A stretch of DNA of 64,000 bases. Source: Bin87 sp965116565 (lineage in GTDB: Bacteria; Chloroflexota; Dehalococcoidia; Lucifugimonadales; UBA3495). Below, one piece after another: positions 34,980-43,536 of the stretch. Positions within the stretch are counted from its first letter, which is position 1; every line of letters begins with the position of its first letter. The translations under genes were made by a program, and so were the position numbers. The stretch is from positions 3,782,001-3,846,000 of the forward strand of contig OZ220699.1 in assembly GCA_965116565.1 (NCBI GenBank), written 5' to 3'. Under the pieces are notes generated by a model. That model had not been told where the DNA came from, ran no database searches, and saw only the letters and a list, made by a program, of their open reading frames with translations.

Positions 34980-36554
34980 GTGAAATTGGATTCAACGCGC
35001 CACATAATTTCGTTGCTCAAGACTGTCTGCATCGTCGCGGCGCTCGCTTTGTTGGTGTTGTCGTGTGGACAACCGGGACAGAGTGGCGAATCAACCGCCG
35101 CCCTCACCCAACCGCCCCCGGCCACCGACGCCCCTCCAACGTCGGAAGCCGCCGCCGACCCGACCGACACGCCGGCAGAGTCGCCCTACCGCTCGGTGCC
35201 GAGCGGCGGAACCTACGACCCCAACCGGACCATGTACCGGATCTGGGACGGGCTGGGCCACGACCGCAGCGAGTCGCTGGCGGGCCTGGAGGACGCCGTC
35301 TTCTACGACGACAAGTCTCAGGCCTACGTCATCCTGGAGGCTCTGAAGTTTTTCAACCTGGACGTCGCCAGGAGCGCTTTGGACACGCTTACCGAGCTTA
35401 CCGGCGAGGATTTCGACTTCGACCGGCGGCTGTGGAGAGAGTTTACCGGAGCGCGGGAGGAGGAGTACGCGCCGCCGTCGGATTACGGTCGGTGGAAGGT
35501 GAACGCGCTGGCGGTGATCGACACCGAGATGGCAGCCATGCTTGAGCCCGGCATCGAGCGCTCCCGCGTGAATCTCACCGAGGTGGTCTGGGGCGGTGTC
35601 CGAGTGGACGGTATCCCTCCATTGGAGCACGCGCCGTACGTCCTGCCCGAAGATGCCACGTACCTGTTGCCCGACGACCGGGTGTTTGGCGTATCCATCA
35701 ACGGCGAGCACCGCGCTTACCCATTGCGCGTGATGAACGCCCACGAACTCGCCAACGACACGCTGGGCGGCGAACCCATCTCGCTGGTGTATTGAACTCT
35801 CTGCGGCACCGGAATCGTGTATTCCGGCATCGTCAACGGCGAACCCACCACCTTCGGCACCTCCGGCCTGCTCTACCGCAGCAACAAGGTGATGTACGAC
35901 CGGGCCACCCGCTCCCTCTGGAACCAGTTCATCGGCGAACCGGTCATCGGACCGCTGGCCGACTCGGGTATCCGCCAGCCCTTCTTCCCGTCCGTGGTAA
36001 CCACCTGGGGAGAATGGTGGGACGAGCACCCCGACACCACGGTGCTGGCCCAGGACACCGGCATCTATCCCGCCTCCTTCTACGTGCCCGAGGACAATCC
36101 CCAGGCCATCTATTTCAGCTATTTCACGGCTGAGGAGGTGATGTTCCCGGTGTGGCTGCGGGACGAGACTTTCCAGCCCAAACAGGTCGTCGTCGGCCTC
36201 TCCGTGGGCGACTCGGCCAAGGCCTACTCGGTGGGCGACCTGCAGAATGAGCGCCTGGTCAACGACACAGTGGGCGGGCTGAACGTGGTGGTGGTGGCGT
36301 CGCCGGAGTCCCGCGCCGGCCGCATCTACGAGCGCGGCGATTTATCATTCGCGCCGGCAGGGGACGACAATCCGGACCTTGCCCCGGCCGTGCTGGTTGA
36401 TGACACCGGCGCGCGGTGGACGGTCACCGAGACGGGGTTGGTCAGCGAAGCTGACTCCTCGAATATGCTGACGCGCATCCCCAGCATCACGTCGTTCTGG
36501 TTCGGCTGGTTCCAGTACCACCCCGACACGGAGATCTATTCACCGTCCCAGTAG
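34980..36554 (+). CDS. DUF3179 lipoprotein with in-frame UGA at a CxxC motif (candidate selenoprotein)
   Basis: The frame has a lipoprotein signal (hydrophobic AALALLVLSC, lipobox Cys about 29 residues from the proposed GTG), a low-complexity P/T/A linker, then a DUF3179 domain. At 35793-35795 UGA interrupts the motif that in the family reads V(T)YCPLCGTG; here it is V-Y-UGA-T-L-C-G-T-G. The same frame then runs unbroken to 36554 with good DUF3179 sequence (LYRSNKVMYDRATRSLWNQ). Read through, the product is 524 residues with the UGA at position 272. Either Sec is inserted, giving a UxxC redox motif, or this is a nonsense mutation of a TGC Cys codon. Start: GTG 34980, or ATG 34869 giving 37 extra residues before the signal. 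Confidence 0.7.
35809..35827 (+). promoter_or_regulatory. Candidate bacterial SECIS stem-loop
   Basis: CCGGAAT (35809-35815) pairs exactly with ATTCCGG (35821-35827) around the loop CGTGT. The loop starts 20 bases after the UGA, and G is its second base. Bacterial SECIS elements are known to have an apical loop with G in the first two positions, 16-37 bases after UGA, and this fits. It is also protein-coding sequence. Confidence 0.5.
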
Positions 36555-36588
36555 TCCGCTTGCCTCGCATTTCGACCTTATTCTCGTA

Positions 36589-36614
36589 GGCGGGTGGGTG
36601 AAAACCCATCCGCC
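36589..36614 (+). terminator. Rho-independent-like terminator after the DUF3179 gene
   Basis: GGCGGGTGGGT pairs with ACCCATCCGCC (one G-U pair) around a GAAA tetraloop, 34 bases after the stop, followed by a T-rich stretch (TATTTTGTTGT). Confidence 0.65.
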
Positions 36615-36675
36615 GTAGTATTTTGTTGTAATATCAGTGAACAAGAAATGAACTTGATCAAGGAAAGCATCCAAC

Positions 36676-36945
36676 ATGGAATCGGGCAAAGGCTGGCTGG
36701 AAATTCTCAAGCTCTTGCCAAAGCCATTATGTTACGGAATAGGAACAGGAATTATGCTGGCGATATTCGCCTGGATCGCCCTACCGCCTCTGGAAAGGGT
36801 GGACGACGTGCATCCGACTGTCAAAATCGTCGCCAACACCCTCAGGACAGTGATTGCCGTCATGCCGTATCCTAAAGGTCTGATAGTGTTCGGTTTCTAT
36901 CTTTACCGGGAACGCCGCGCTGTCCGGCCCGAAAATGATCAATGA
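36676..36945 (+). CDS. Small membrane protein (89 residues)
   Basis: It has two hydrophobic segments (CYGIGTGIMLAIFAWIAL and LIVFGFYLY) with a basic C-terminus. GGAAAG precedes the ATG. Not recognised. Its 3' end overlaps the convergent gene on the other strand by 74 bases. Confidence 0.5.
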   Translation: MESGKGWLEILKLLPKPLCYGIGTGIMLAIFAWIALPPLERVDDVHPTVKIVANTLRTVIAVMPYPKGLIVFGFYLYRERRAVRPENDQ

Positions 36946-37378
36946 CAGTTCGCGCTAATTTCCATAGCAATACGACGCCAATGCCGAGCCATATCGTTTC
37001 CGCCAGGAGGAAAACCAACATCCCGGCTAGCATGAGTTCAAGATGCTTTCCTTGGTCGCCCCACCAGATCATGCCGGTTCCAACGACCAGGAAGACTATT
37101 GACAAGCCGAACGCCCGATAGTAAGCCGCGTACTGGCTGTCAACTAGCAGCAGGCTCCGCAACACCGGGAGGGTTGGTCGAAATAGGCCACCCAGTTTGC
37201 CGAACAAGCCGACCAAATCGATTTTGGTCTCACGCTGATACATCTTAATTCTCGCCACCGCGGCGCGTATTGCAACTATAGCATACGCTGGGCATTGTAT
37301 GCCGGTTTGGATCTCCTTGAATTGCACTAGTAGTTGAAACCTGTCGCGCTTTTTGCTCTTGGGGCCTGGGACGTACAT
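36872..37378 (-). CDS. Small membrane protein (123-168 residues)
   Basis: The clear part begins MYQRETKIDLVGLFGKLGGL (from 37243) and has two or three membrane segments (LSIVFLVVGTGMIWW; LMLAGMLVFLLAETIWLGIGV). A longer form starting MYVPGPKSKKRDRF at 37378 has AGAG upstream and is given here. It follows the phosphonate permease gene on the same strand. Not recognised. Confidence 0.5.
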   Translation of the reverse strand: MYVPGPKSKKRDRFQLLVQFKEIQTGIQCPAYAIVAIRAAVARIKMYQRETKIDLVGLFGKLGGLFRPTLPVLRSLLLVDSQYAAYYRAFGLSIVFLVVGTGMIWWGDQGKHLELMLAGMLVFLLAETIWLGIGVVLLWKLARTVIDHFRAGQRGVPGKDRNRTLSDL

Positions 37379-37428
37379 ATTAGTCGTCTCTTTTGCGTCG
37401 CTCGGAGCATCCAGACACTCCTCGTCCT

Positions 37429-38313
37429 CTACTCCCACCGCACCCGCCGCCTCAACTGCGCGCTCAGGATGTCCACTGCAATCACCAGCAGCAGGTACCA
37501 CACCAGCAGCAGCGCAACGTCGTCGTAGTGGAACCACGACATCCTCAGGCGGAACTCCCGCCCCAGGCCGCCGGCGTTGAGGAACCCGACCACCACCGTG
37601 GTGCGGATCACCACCTCCCAGCGATACATCAGGAACGTCAGGAACATGGGCAGCGCCTGCGGAAACACGCCGTATAGCAGCACCTTGGGGCTGGACGCGC
37701 CCGCCACCCGCAGCGCCCGCGCCGGCGCGGGATCCAGGTTCTCCACCACCTCGGACGTGAGCCGGCCCACGATGCCCAGGTTGTGTATGCCCAGCGCCAG
37801 CGCGCCGGGGATGATTCCAGGCGACAGGAAGAACACGATGAGCATGGCCCATACCAGTTCGGGTATCGCGCGGGTCAACGCGTAGAACACCCGCACGGCC
37901 GCGTAGACCACGGCGCCGGCGGCGGAAGGCGCGCCGCCCAGGGTACCGTCGCTCACGCTGCGCGCCCCCGGCATCAGCAGGACCAACGCGCCCACGCCGG
38001 CAATGCCCATTGCCAGAACCGACATCGCCAGCGTATTCAGGGCCAACCCTCCCGTTTCCAGCCAGCGGGCCGACTGGCCGAACGGCGACGGGTCGGATGA
38101 CCCGGCGCCCGCCAGGCCGGCTACGAACCGGCCGGCGTTCTGCCAGGTGCGCTCCCGAAACAGATCGCCGAACCCGCTGTCGCCGTCCAGCAGTATGAAA
38201 GCCCACGCCAGCATCACCAGCAGCGCCGCTGCATACACCGACCAGCGCAGCACGTTGAATCGAGAGCGTGTTTCACCGCTCGGTCGCAATTGCTCGAAGC
38301 CGGCGCGGTCCAT
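37429..38313 (-). CDS. phnE: Phosphonate-type ABC transporter permease (PhnE), second copy
   Basis: The 294-residue protein has an N-terminal membrane helix, a periplasmic loop, and the PhnE permease core with RVFYALTRAIPELVWAML and the EAA-like loop ASSPKVLLYGVFPQALP. The start ATG at 38313 overlaps the stop of the first permease gene by one base (TGATG). The two PhnE-type subunits probably form a heterodimer in the inner membrane. Confidence 0.88.
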   Translation of the reverse strand: MDRAGFEQLRPSGETRSRFNVLRWSVYAAALLVMLAWAFILLDGDSGFGDLFRERTWQNAGRFVAGLAGAGSSDPSPFGQSARWLETGGLALNTLAMSVLAMGIAGVGALVLLMPGARSVSDGTLGGAPSAAGAVVYAAVRVFYALTRAIPELVWAMLIVFFLSPGIIPGALALGIHNLGIVGRLTSEVVENLDPAPARALRVAGASSPKVLLYGVFPQALPMFLTFLMYRWEVVIRTTVVVGFLNAGGLGREFRLRMSWFHYDDVALLLVWYLLLVIAVDILSAQLRRRVRWE

Positions 38314-39125
38314 CAGTACGCCATGCTCCGGCGGACGCGGCTGCTCCACCAGTCAACCGCCATCACCAACGCCACCAGGAATATCAACAGCGTCCAGACC
38401 TGCCGGAACAGCAGATCGGCCATCGACAGTTCAAGCTGAAAACCGATCCCGTCGATCCCAACGAAACTCATGATGGCGGCGGCCCTGATGCCGCATTCCA
38501 GGCGGTAGAAGGTATAGCTCAGCAGGTCGGGCAGGGCCATTGGAATGTAGCCGTACAGCAGGACCCGAACGGGAGACGCGCCGGTACTCCTCAGCGCGGC
38601 CACCGGTTCGGGCGGAACGTCCTGAATCTGTTCCGCGTAGATGCGGCCCAGGATGCCGGCGTACGGAATGGCCATGGCCAGGATCGCGGCCATCGGCGAC
38701 AATCCGACGGCCGCCACGAACAGCAGCGCCCAGACCAGTTCATGCACCGAGCGCATCGCCGCCACCAGGAACCGCACCGACGCCATGAGGGTCCAGCGTC
38801 CCGCGCGGCTTCCATCTGTCCCCGGCGCCAAAACCCCCGACGCGAGCACCCCAAGGGGCAGGCCCAGCGCGATCGCAAGGGACATTCCGGCCACGGCGTA
38901 CGCCAGCGTGTGCCAACTCGCCACCACGCAGATGCGCAGGAACTCGGGCGTCAGGTCCGGCGGGAACAGGGCCAGCAGGACTTTCAGCGCGGCTGCCCCG
39001 CCTCCGGTGTGGCCGATGGGCTGCTGCCAGTCAACGCGCGACAGGCTCCACGCCAGCGCGAACACGATGCCCAGCGTGAGCAGGCGCGGGCCGGTGAGCC
39101 AGGATTCAAGCCGCCGGATCGACAT
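38313..39125 (-). CDS. phnE: Phosphonate-type ABC transporter permease (PhnE), first copy
   Basis: The 270-residue protein has five to six membrane segments and the family motifs MRSVHELVWALLFVAAVG and the EAA-like loop TGASPVRVLLYGYIPMALP. It lies 18 bases after phnC and is coupled to the second permease gene. With PhnC and PhnD it forms an importer for phosphonates or a related organophosphorus compound. Confidence 0.9.
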   Translation of the reverse strand: MSIRRLESWLTGPRLLTLGIVFALAWSLSRVDWQQPIGHTGGGAAALKVLLALFPPDLTPEFLRICVVASWHTLAYAVAGMSLAIALGLPLGVLASGVLAPGTDGSRAGRWTLMASVRFLVAAMRSVHELVWALLFVAAVGLSPMAAILAMAIPYAGILGRIYAEQIQDVPPEPVAALRSTGASPVRVLLYGYIPMALPDLLSYTFYRLECGIRAAAIMSFVGIDGIGFQLELSMADLLFRQVWTLLIFLVALVMAVDWWSSRVRRSMAY

Positions 39126-39143
39126 GGGAGCAGCGGCTATTGT

Positions 39144-40007
39144 CTAGCCGTCGCGTACCGCCAAACCGGCCAGCGGTTCGATTTCATCGGTGTCTCCGCC
39201 CAGATCATACAGCTCGTCCAGCATGGCATCCGTGAGTTCAGGAGCGGGTATGTCGAACTGCACGTGGCTCTCCCGGAGGCCGATCACGCGCGTAAAATGT
39301 CGTCGGATGAGGGATGCGGTGTGGAGGCTGGCGATCAGGGTGCGCTGGCTCGCGCCGTTGGCGTCGTTCCATGAGACCAGGCCCACCAGCAACCCCATCA
39401 CTTCCTCGGCGCGGGCCGGATCCAGGGACGCAACCGGTTCGTCGGCGAGAATCACCACCGGCGACTGCATCATCATGCGGGCGATGGCTACTCTCTGCTG
39501 CTCGCCGCCGGACAGATGCCCCGGGCGCTCATTGATCTTGTCCGCAATCCCCACCCGCTCCAGCGCCTGCTGCGCGGCGCGGCGCTCCATGGGCCAGACC
39601 AGCGAGAGTACCGAGCGGGCCAGGCTCCAGTGGCCCAGGCGGCCAGCCAGCACGTTATGCAGGACCGGTAGGTGGGGGACCAGGTCGAAACGCTGGCTCA
39701 CGATGCCCACCAGCGAGGCCAGTTCGCTGCCGGGTTTCAGACCGGCGGGAGACTTGCCGCTGATCGATACGGTGTGCGGCCCCTCATCGGGTACCAGCGC
39801 GCCGGCCAGCAGACGCAACAGCGTGGTTTTACCGCTTCCCGAGGGACCAACCAGCGCCACCCGCTCGCCGGCGTGGATGGCAAGGTTCAGCGGCGCAAGG
39901 CCCCGGTTTATTCCATAAACCTTTGACGCGCTATCAATCGCTACCAGCGGCTTGGCTACAGCAAACTGCTCACCGGCCCGCCGCAGGCGGACACCGGTTG
40001 CAGTCAT
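39144..40007 (-). CDS. phnC: Phosphonate-type ABC transporter ATP-binding protein (PhnC)
   Basis: The 287-residue ATPase has Walker A GPSGSGKTTLLR (~54-65), the Q-loop VSQRFDLVP, the signature LSGGEQQRVAIAR and Walker B VVILADEPVASLD. A long C-terminal extension follows the switch His region (IASLHT). The start overlaps the phnD stop by four bases. Confidence 0.92.
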   Translation of the reverse strand: MTATGVRLRRAGEQFAVAKPLVAIDSASKVYGINRGLAPLNLAIHAGERVALVGPSGSGKTTLLRLLAGALVPDEGPHTVSISGKSPAGLKPGSELASLVGIVSQRFDLVPHLPVLHNVLAGRLGHWSLARSVLSLVWPMERRAAQQALERVGIADKINERPGHLSGGEQQRVAIARMMMQSPVVILADEPVASLDPARAEEVMGLLVGLVSWNDANGASQRTLIASLHTASLIRRHFTRVIGLRESHVQFDIPAPELTDAMLDELYDLGGDTDEIEPLAGLAVRDG

Positions 40008-40912
40008 TGGATTATGCCCAGTTCTCTAGCCACTTGCTCAATCGCCTGGTAGTTGTCGTTTTCCGTCGCGATGAACCGTTCGGTGCTGAACAGTTCCAGG
40101 ATTTCGCCGTGGTCCTGCGGGTTCAGCGCCAGCAGGGCGGCCTGCACTTTGTCGGTGAACCCGTCGCCGTACACTTCGTCCAAATCACCACGCGCCGTCC
40201 AGTTGTAGTTGAAATAGTTCGGCGTGGTGGCCAACTCGCGCACCTTGGCGGGGTCGGCTTTGCCCTCCGTCACCGCCCGCTCCCACACGTCCTCGGCCAG
40301 CGCGCCCAGGTCGTAGGAACCGGCCTCCACCAGCTGCCAGGTTTTGTCGTGAGAACCTGAGAATCCCGGCGGAGTACGGAAATCGTTGACGACGTTGATG
40401 CCGGCCTCACCCAGGAAATACCGCGGCATCAGGTGGCCGGAGGTAGAGCTCTCACTGCCGAAGGTAATAGTCAGGTTGCCGGTCTTGCCAATCAGATCAT
40501 CCAGGCTGTTCAGGTCAGCGAACTCGTCGCCTCCGCGCACGACGTACTTGGAGTGAAACTCGGCATCGTGGGCACGCTGTACGATAGCCCGGGCTCCGGG
40601 GTTCTGCATACGGGCCTGCACCCCGGTCAGCGCGCCGAAAAACGCCAGCTGCACGTCGTTCTGGCTGAACGCCGTCACCACTGCGGAGTAGGACACGCTG
40701 GGCACGTATTCCACAGGCACGTTCAACTCCTGGGACAGGTAGTTGGCGAAGATCTCATAGCGTCGAGCCAGACGCTGGGCGTCCTGGTCTGGTATGCCTC
40801 CCACCCGCAGGGGCGGAGTCTCTTCCTGGGCGCACGACACGCCGAGCAACCCAATGAGGAGCAATACGGTCGCTGACAGAATGGGTCGAAGTATCTTGAA
40901 TGAGAAAGGCAC
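40004..40912 (-). CDS. phnD: Phosphonate-type ABC transporter substrate-binding lipoprotein (PhnD)
   Basis: The 302-residue protein has a lipoprotein signal ending LIGLLGVSC, then the PhnD pattern: LRVGGIPDQDAQRLARRYE, SVSYSAVVTAFSQNDVQLAFFG, FGSESSTSGHLMPRYFL with residues that bind the phosphonate, and SHDKTWQLVEAGSYD. It captures the ligand outside the membrane. The GTG at 40912 is preferred because AGGGGA is 7 bases upstream; an ATG at 40966 is also in frame. It is the first gene of the operon. Confidence 0.9.
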   Translation of the reverse strand: MPFSFKILRPILSATVLLLIGLLGVSCAQEETPPLRVGGIPDQDAQRLARRYEIFANYLSQELNVPVEYVPSVSYSAVVTAFSQNDVQLAFFGALTGVQARMQNPGARAIVQRAHDAEFHSKYVVRGGDEFADLNSLDDLIGKTGNLTITFGSESSTSGHLMPRYFLGEAGINVVNDFRTPPGFSGSHDKTWQLVEAGSYDLGALAEDVWERAVTEGKADPAKVRELATTPNYFNYNWTARGDLDEVYGDGFTDKVQAALLALNPQDHGEILELFSTERFIATENDNYQAIEQVARELGIIQ

Positions 40913-41066
40913 TACAATTCCCCTGCGCCGCGCGCGGGGCAAATAAACTGGCTGGGATGGTATCAATGAATCCGCTGTCGGTCAACATGAACGTGCCGCC
41001 CCAAGGCCGCCCGGTCCTCGAAGTCTCCCTTCGGTGATCAGTCCGTCAAAGGCCAGATCGTCAACA

Positions 41067-41075
41067 TGCTATAAT
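41067..41075 (+). promoter_or_regulatory. Extended -10 promoter (TGCTATAAT) of tRNA-Ser
   Basis: The box is identical to that at 515-523 and lies 40 bases before the tRNA, giving a ~30-base 5' leader. Confidence 0.55.
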
Positions 41076-41115
41076 GCGATTTGCGGCGCCGCGGCGACCC
41101 ATCGGCGCGTGGTGC

Positions 41116-41205
41116 GGAGAGGTGCCAGAGTGGACGAATGGGCGCGACTGGAAATCGCGTAGGGGTTAACGCCTCTCGCGGGTTCGAATCCCGCCCTCTC
41201 CGCCA
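41116..41205 (+). tRNA. tRNA-Ser (anticodon GGA)
   Basis: Cloverleaf with acceptor GGAGAGG/CCTCTCC, anticodon loop CTGGAAA, a long variable arm (AGGGGTTAACGCCTCT), T arm GCGGGTTCGAATCCCGC and encoded CCA at 41203-41205. It marks the left edge of the accessory element. Confidence 0.95.
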
Positions 41206-41621
41206 TTTGTTCTAAGCGAGGAGATTTGAGTAGGAATAACTCGACTGTTGCATGATCGACCGCCGAATTCCCGGCCCGACACGCGAATTTCTTGCTAATT
41301 CGGCGGAACGGGACGGAATCGAACCTATACCCATGGGCCCAGTTTGAACTACTGCCAATAACCCCTGGGATCACACAGAATCCGATTAATTGAATTGGCC
41401 GCAGCGACCAAGTTGCAACCCGCTGCGACCAACGATTCCCCAACCGAAAGAGAAGGAAATCGTGAGGATTATATCAGGGACGGTACTGATCGCTAAGGCG
41501 GCAGGTCTTTCGTGGATAGGCTCCAACCAATCGCTGGGGAACGACGAGGAGAGCCTTTTCCAGTTTGTGAAGGGGCGATAACGAAGTTGGTCGAGACCCC
41601 TGGGACAGACCGCGAACCGAT
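41206..41621. other. Left boundary region of the accessory element
   Basis: No convincing gene. It holds TTTGAGTAGGAAT at 41225-41237, a 13-base sequence that recurs inside the repeat array at 46233-46245. A 39-codon frame from GTG 41462 (GAAGG upstream) is possible but weak. Confidence 0.4.
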
Positions 41622-42035
41622 ATGCTAACCTACGGGGACGACACTGAACGCGAAGCCTTCCAGGCCGCCATCGAGCGGGCCCGGAAGAACGGTCTGTCCG
41701 AAGCCGAAATGGCCAGCATGATCACTGCCGCCAAACACGACACCCACCAGACTAACGGAGTCCATCCTAAAGAAACGGACGACGTTATCTACGAGCCTGG
41801 CGAACTCCCAGAAGACCTGATTGACCTGCCCAGCGTAATGAGGGAACACCGCATCAGCAGGTCTACGTTGCACACTTGGATCAAAGCAGGGAAATTGCCT
41901 CTGAGGGGCAAAGTGCGCGCACCCGCACGGGGCGGCGGCTATAACGTTGTTAGAAAAGACGAAGTGATGAGCCTGATCGAGGGTCCCATCAACAAAGGTG
42001 GCAGACCACGCAAAGTCCGAAAAAAAACTCCGTAA
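41622..42035 (+). CDS. Small DNA-binding protein with excisionase/MerR-like helix-turn-helix
   Basis: The 137-residue protein has an acidic N-terminal half and, at ~75-110, LPSVMREHRISRSTLHTWIKAGKLP followed by a lysine/arginine-rich wing, as in excisionase-type helix-turn-helix proteins. It ends in a basic AT-hook-like tail (GGRPRKVRKK). As the first gene of the element it may control its transcription or excision. Confidence 0.65.
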   Translation: MLTYGDDTEREAFQAAIERARKNGLSEAEMASMITAAKHDTHQTNGVHPKETDDVIYEPGELPEDLIDLPSVMREHRISRSTLHTWIKAGKLPLRGKVRAPARGGGYNVVRKDEVMSLIEGPINKGGRPRKVRKKTP

Positions 42036-42071
42036 ACCGTTGACAAACTACGTACACTGTATGTAGCCTAG

Positions 42072-42098
42072 CCTCCAACTGAAAGGTTGGAGGTTTTT
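42072..42098 (+). promoter_or_regulatory. Terminator-like hairpin containing the next gene's ribosome binding site
   Basis: CCTCCAACT pairs with GGTTGGAGG around GAAA and is followed by six T's, the form of an intrinsic terminator. The 3' arm holds GGAGG, 7 bases before the ATG at 42100. Folding would therefore both stop transcription and hide the ribosome binding site. Confidence 0.65.
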
Positions 42099-42099
42099 T

Positions 42100-42450
42100 A
42101 TGGACTGTACCAAGTGCGGGTTGCCAATCGAGGGCGGGCGGTGGGGTCCGGACGCCGTGGTGCTGGAATATGCCGATGGCTTTCCTCGACCCGCCAAAGT
42201 CGTCTACCACGTTGATTGCGTGCTGGATCCCGTCAGCCTGATCGGTCATCAATTTCAAAAGTGGACGGTCGCCATGATCGAAAGGATCCAGGCGGCCGCC
42301 AGCCAGCAGGTTCACAACCACAACGATCTGGTTGATGCGCTGGAGGAACTCAACCAGGTACCCGCGCTGCCTACGAGCAGATCCTGCTCCGCGGTTAACG
42401 ACAACGCCGCCATCGGGACGCCGAATCCCAACGACGGCGCAAAAGTGTAG
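42100..42450 (+). CDS. Small cysteine-containing protein of the element
   Basis: The 116-residue protein starts MDCTKCGLPIEGGRWGPD, with a C-x2-C knuckle and a later VYHVDC that could complete a zinc site, then a helical part with QVHNHNDLVDALEELN. Unknown function. Confidence 0.55.
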   Translation: MDCTKCGLPIEGGRWGPDAVVLEYADGFPRPAKVVYHVDCVLDPVSLIGHQFQKWTVAMIERIQAAASQQVHNHNDLVDALEELNQVPALPTSRSCSAVNDNAAIGTPNPNDGAKV

Positions 42451-42470
42451 AGCAAGAGGAGTCTAACACA

Positions 42471-42686
42471 ATGACCACCACCAACCACCCCAACCTCGAC
42501 GCCGAACCCGACGACGAGCTCGTTGTCATCAAGCTGCTCAACGAGATGATCCTGGACGAGCGCTGGGAACTCACCGGCCACGGGCGCGATTACCTGCAAG
42601 AAGCCCGAGCCGAGGACTCCGAGATTCTGGAACGTCTCCAGGACCGGGACGAGCCGCGCGTCAATCACATCCTGGCCAACCGGTAA
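42471..42686 (+). CDS. Small acidic protein
   Basis: The 71-residue protein, strongly acidic in the first half, is preceded by AGAGGAG. Not recognised. Confidence 0.5.
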   Translation: MTTTNHPNLDAEPDDELVVIKLLNEMILDERWELTGHGRDYLQEARAEDSEILERLQDRDEPRVNHILANR

Positions 42687-42764
42687 CCACAACGAACAGC
42701 GCCGCCGGTGGGAGGGCATTCCCACGGCGGCGTGGCGCTAAAACAGCAACAGGAGTCTACCACA

Positions 42765-43202
42765 ATGCTGGAACAGAACCGACCTCAGTTCATACACCTC
42801 TGCGACGACTGCAACGTCGAATACGTGGGCGGCCACTGCGCGCCGTGCCCGCTGTGCCCACAACGGGAGAAACTACAGGCGGCGCGCCTGGAGGTTCACC
42901 GCTACGAGCCGTACCTCCTGCTGTCTCACAACGACACAGGCGGCATCGAGGCGCTGCTCAACGATGCCTGCTCGGACGATTGGGATCTCAGGGATCTCAA
43001 GGTCGCTCACGAGGAGGACCGCGACAACGGGGGCCCGCTGTTCGTAGCCTTGCTGCGCCGGGAACACTACGACCACGCCCAGCACCAGGCCGCGGTCGAA
43101 GCCCGGCGACTGGCCTTGATCTCGCACCGTGAGCAGCGCGCGGCCATCGAGGTCGAGACCCAGGCCTTCCGCGACGGCCGGGACGGGCGGACGGCGTCAT
43201 GA
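42765..43202 (+). CDS. Small zinc-knuckle protein
   Basis: The 145-residue protein (from MLEQNRPQFIHLCDDCNVEY) has C-x2-C and CAPCPLCP near the start, then a helical, charged C-terminal half. AGGAG precedes the ATG. Its stop overlaps the next start (ATGA). Confidence 0.5.
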   Translation: MLEQNRPQFIHLCDDCNVEYVGGHCAPCPLCPQREKLQAARLEVHRYEPYLLLSHNDTGGIEALLNDACSDDWDLRDLKVAHEEDRDNGGPLFVALLRREHYDHAQHQAAVEARRLALISHREQRAAIEVETQAFRDGRDGRTAS

Positions 43203-43534
43203 CGGCGAGTACCGCTGCGACGGCTCTTTGCGCCTGGTGTCGGGAACCTTTCGTCAGGATCGCCGGCGGCGACGAGGTGTCGGTCTACTGCAGCCGTCTG
43301 AACCAGGACTGGGCCGACGCGGTGGCGATGGGCAAGTATCCGTTGGTGGAATGTCCGCGCTGCGGTTGCAGCGACCTGCGCGTCGCGGCGCCGGACTGGG
43401 GCTTCTGCCAGACATGCGGATACCTCACCGATCGTCCAGATTTGGAGGTCGGACGCATCACGCCAAAAAAATCAAAACGGGGAATTTCGTACTTGAGGAA
43501 CAATTTGGCGGCATACCCCATAGAGGAGGAATAG
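43199..43534 (+). CDS. Small protein with three C-x2-C knuckles
   Basis: The 111-residue protein has CAWCREPF, CPRCGCSD and CQTCGYL, i.e. one or two zinc ribbons, and a basic C-terminus with TPKKSKRG. It lies just upstream of the primase/helicase-like gene, so a role in replication or transcription of the element is possible. Confidence 0.55.
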   Translation: MTASTAATALCAWCREPFVRIAGGDEVSVYCSRLNQDWADAVAMGKYPLVECPRCGCSDLRVAAPDWGFCQTCGYLTDRPDLEVGRITPKKSKRGISYLRNNLAAYPIEEE

Positions 43535-43536
43535 AG

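Noticed and set aside
36872..38206. 444-codon minus-strand frame spanning the phnE gene
   Set aside because: Only its last ~170 codons have protein character; the rest is a shifted reading of the permease gene.
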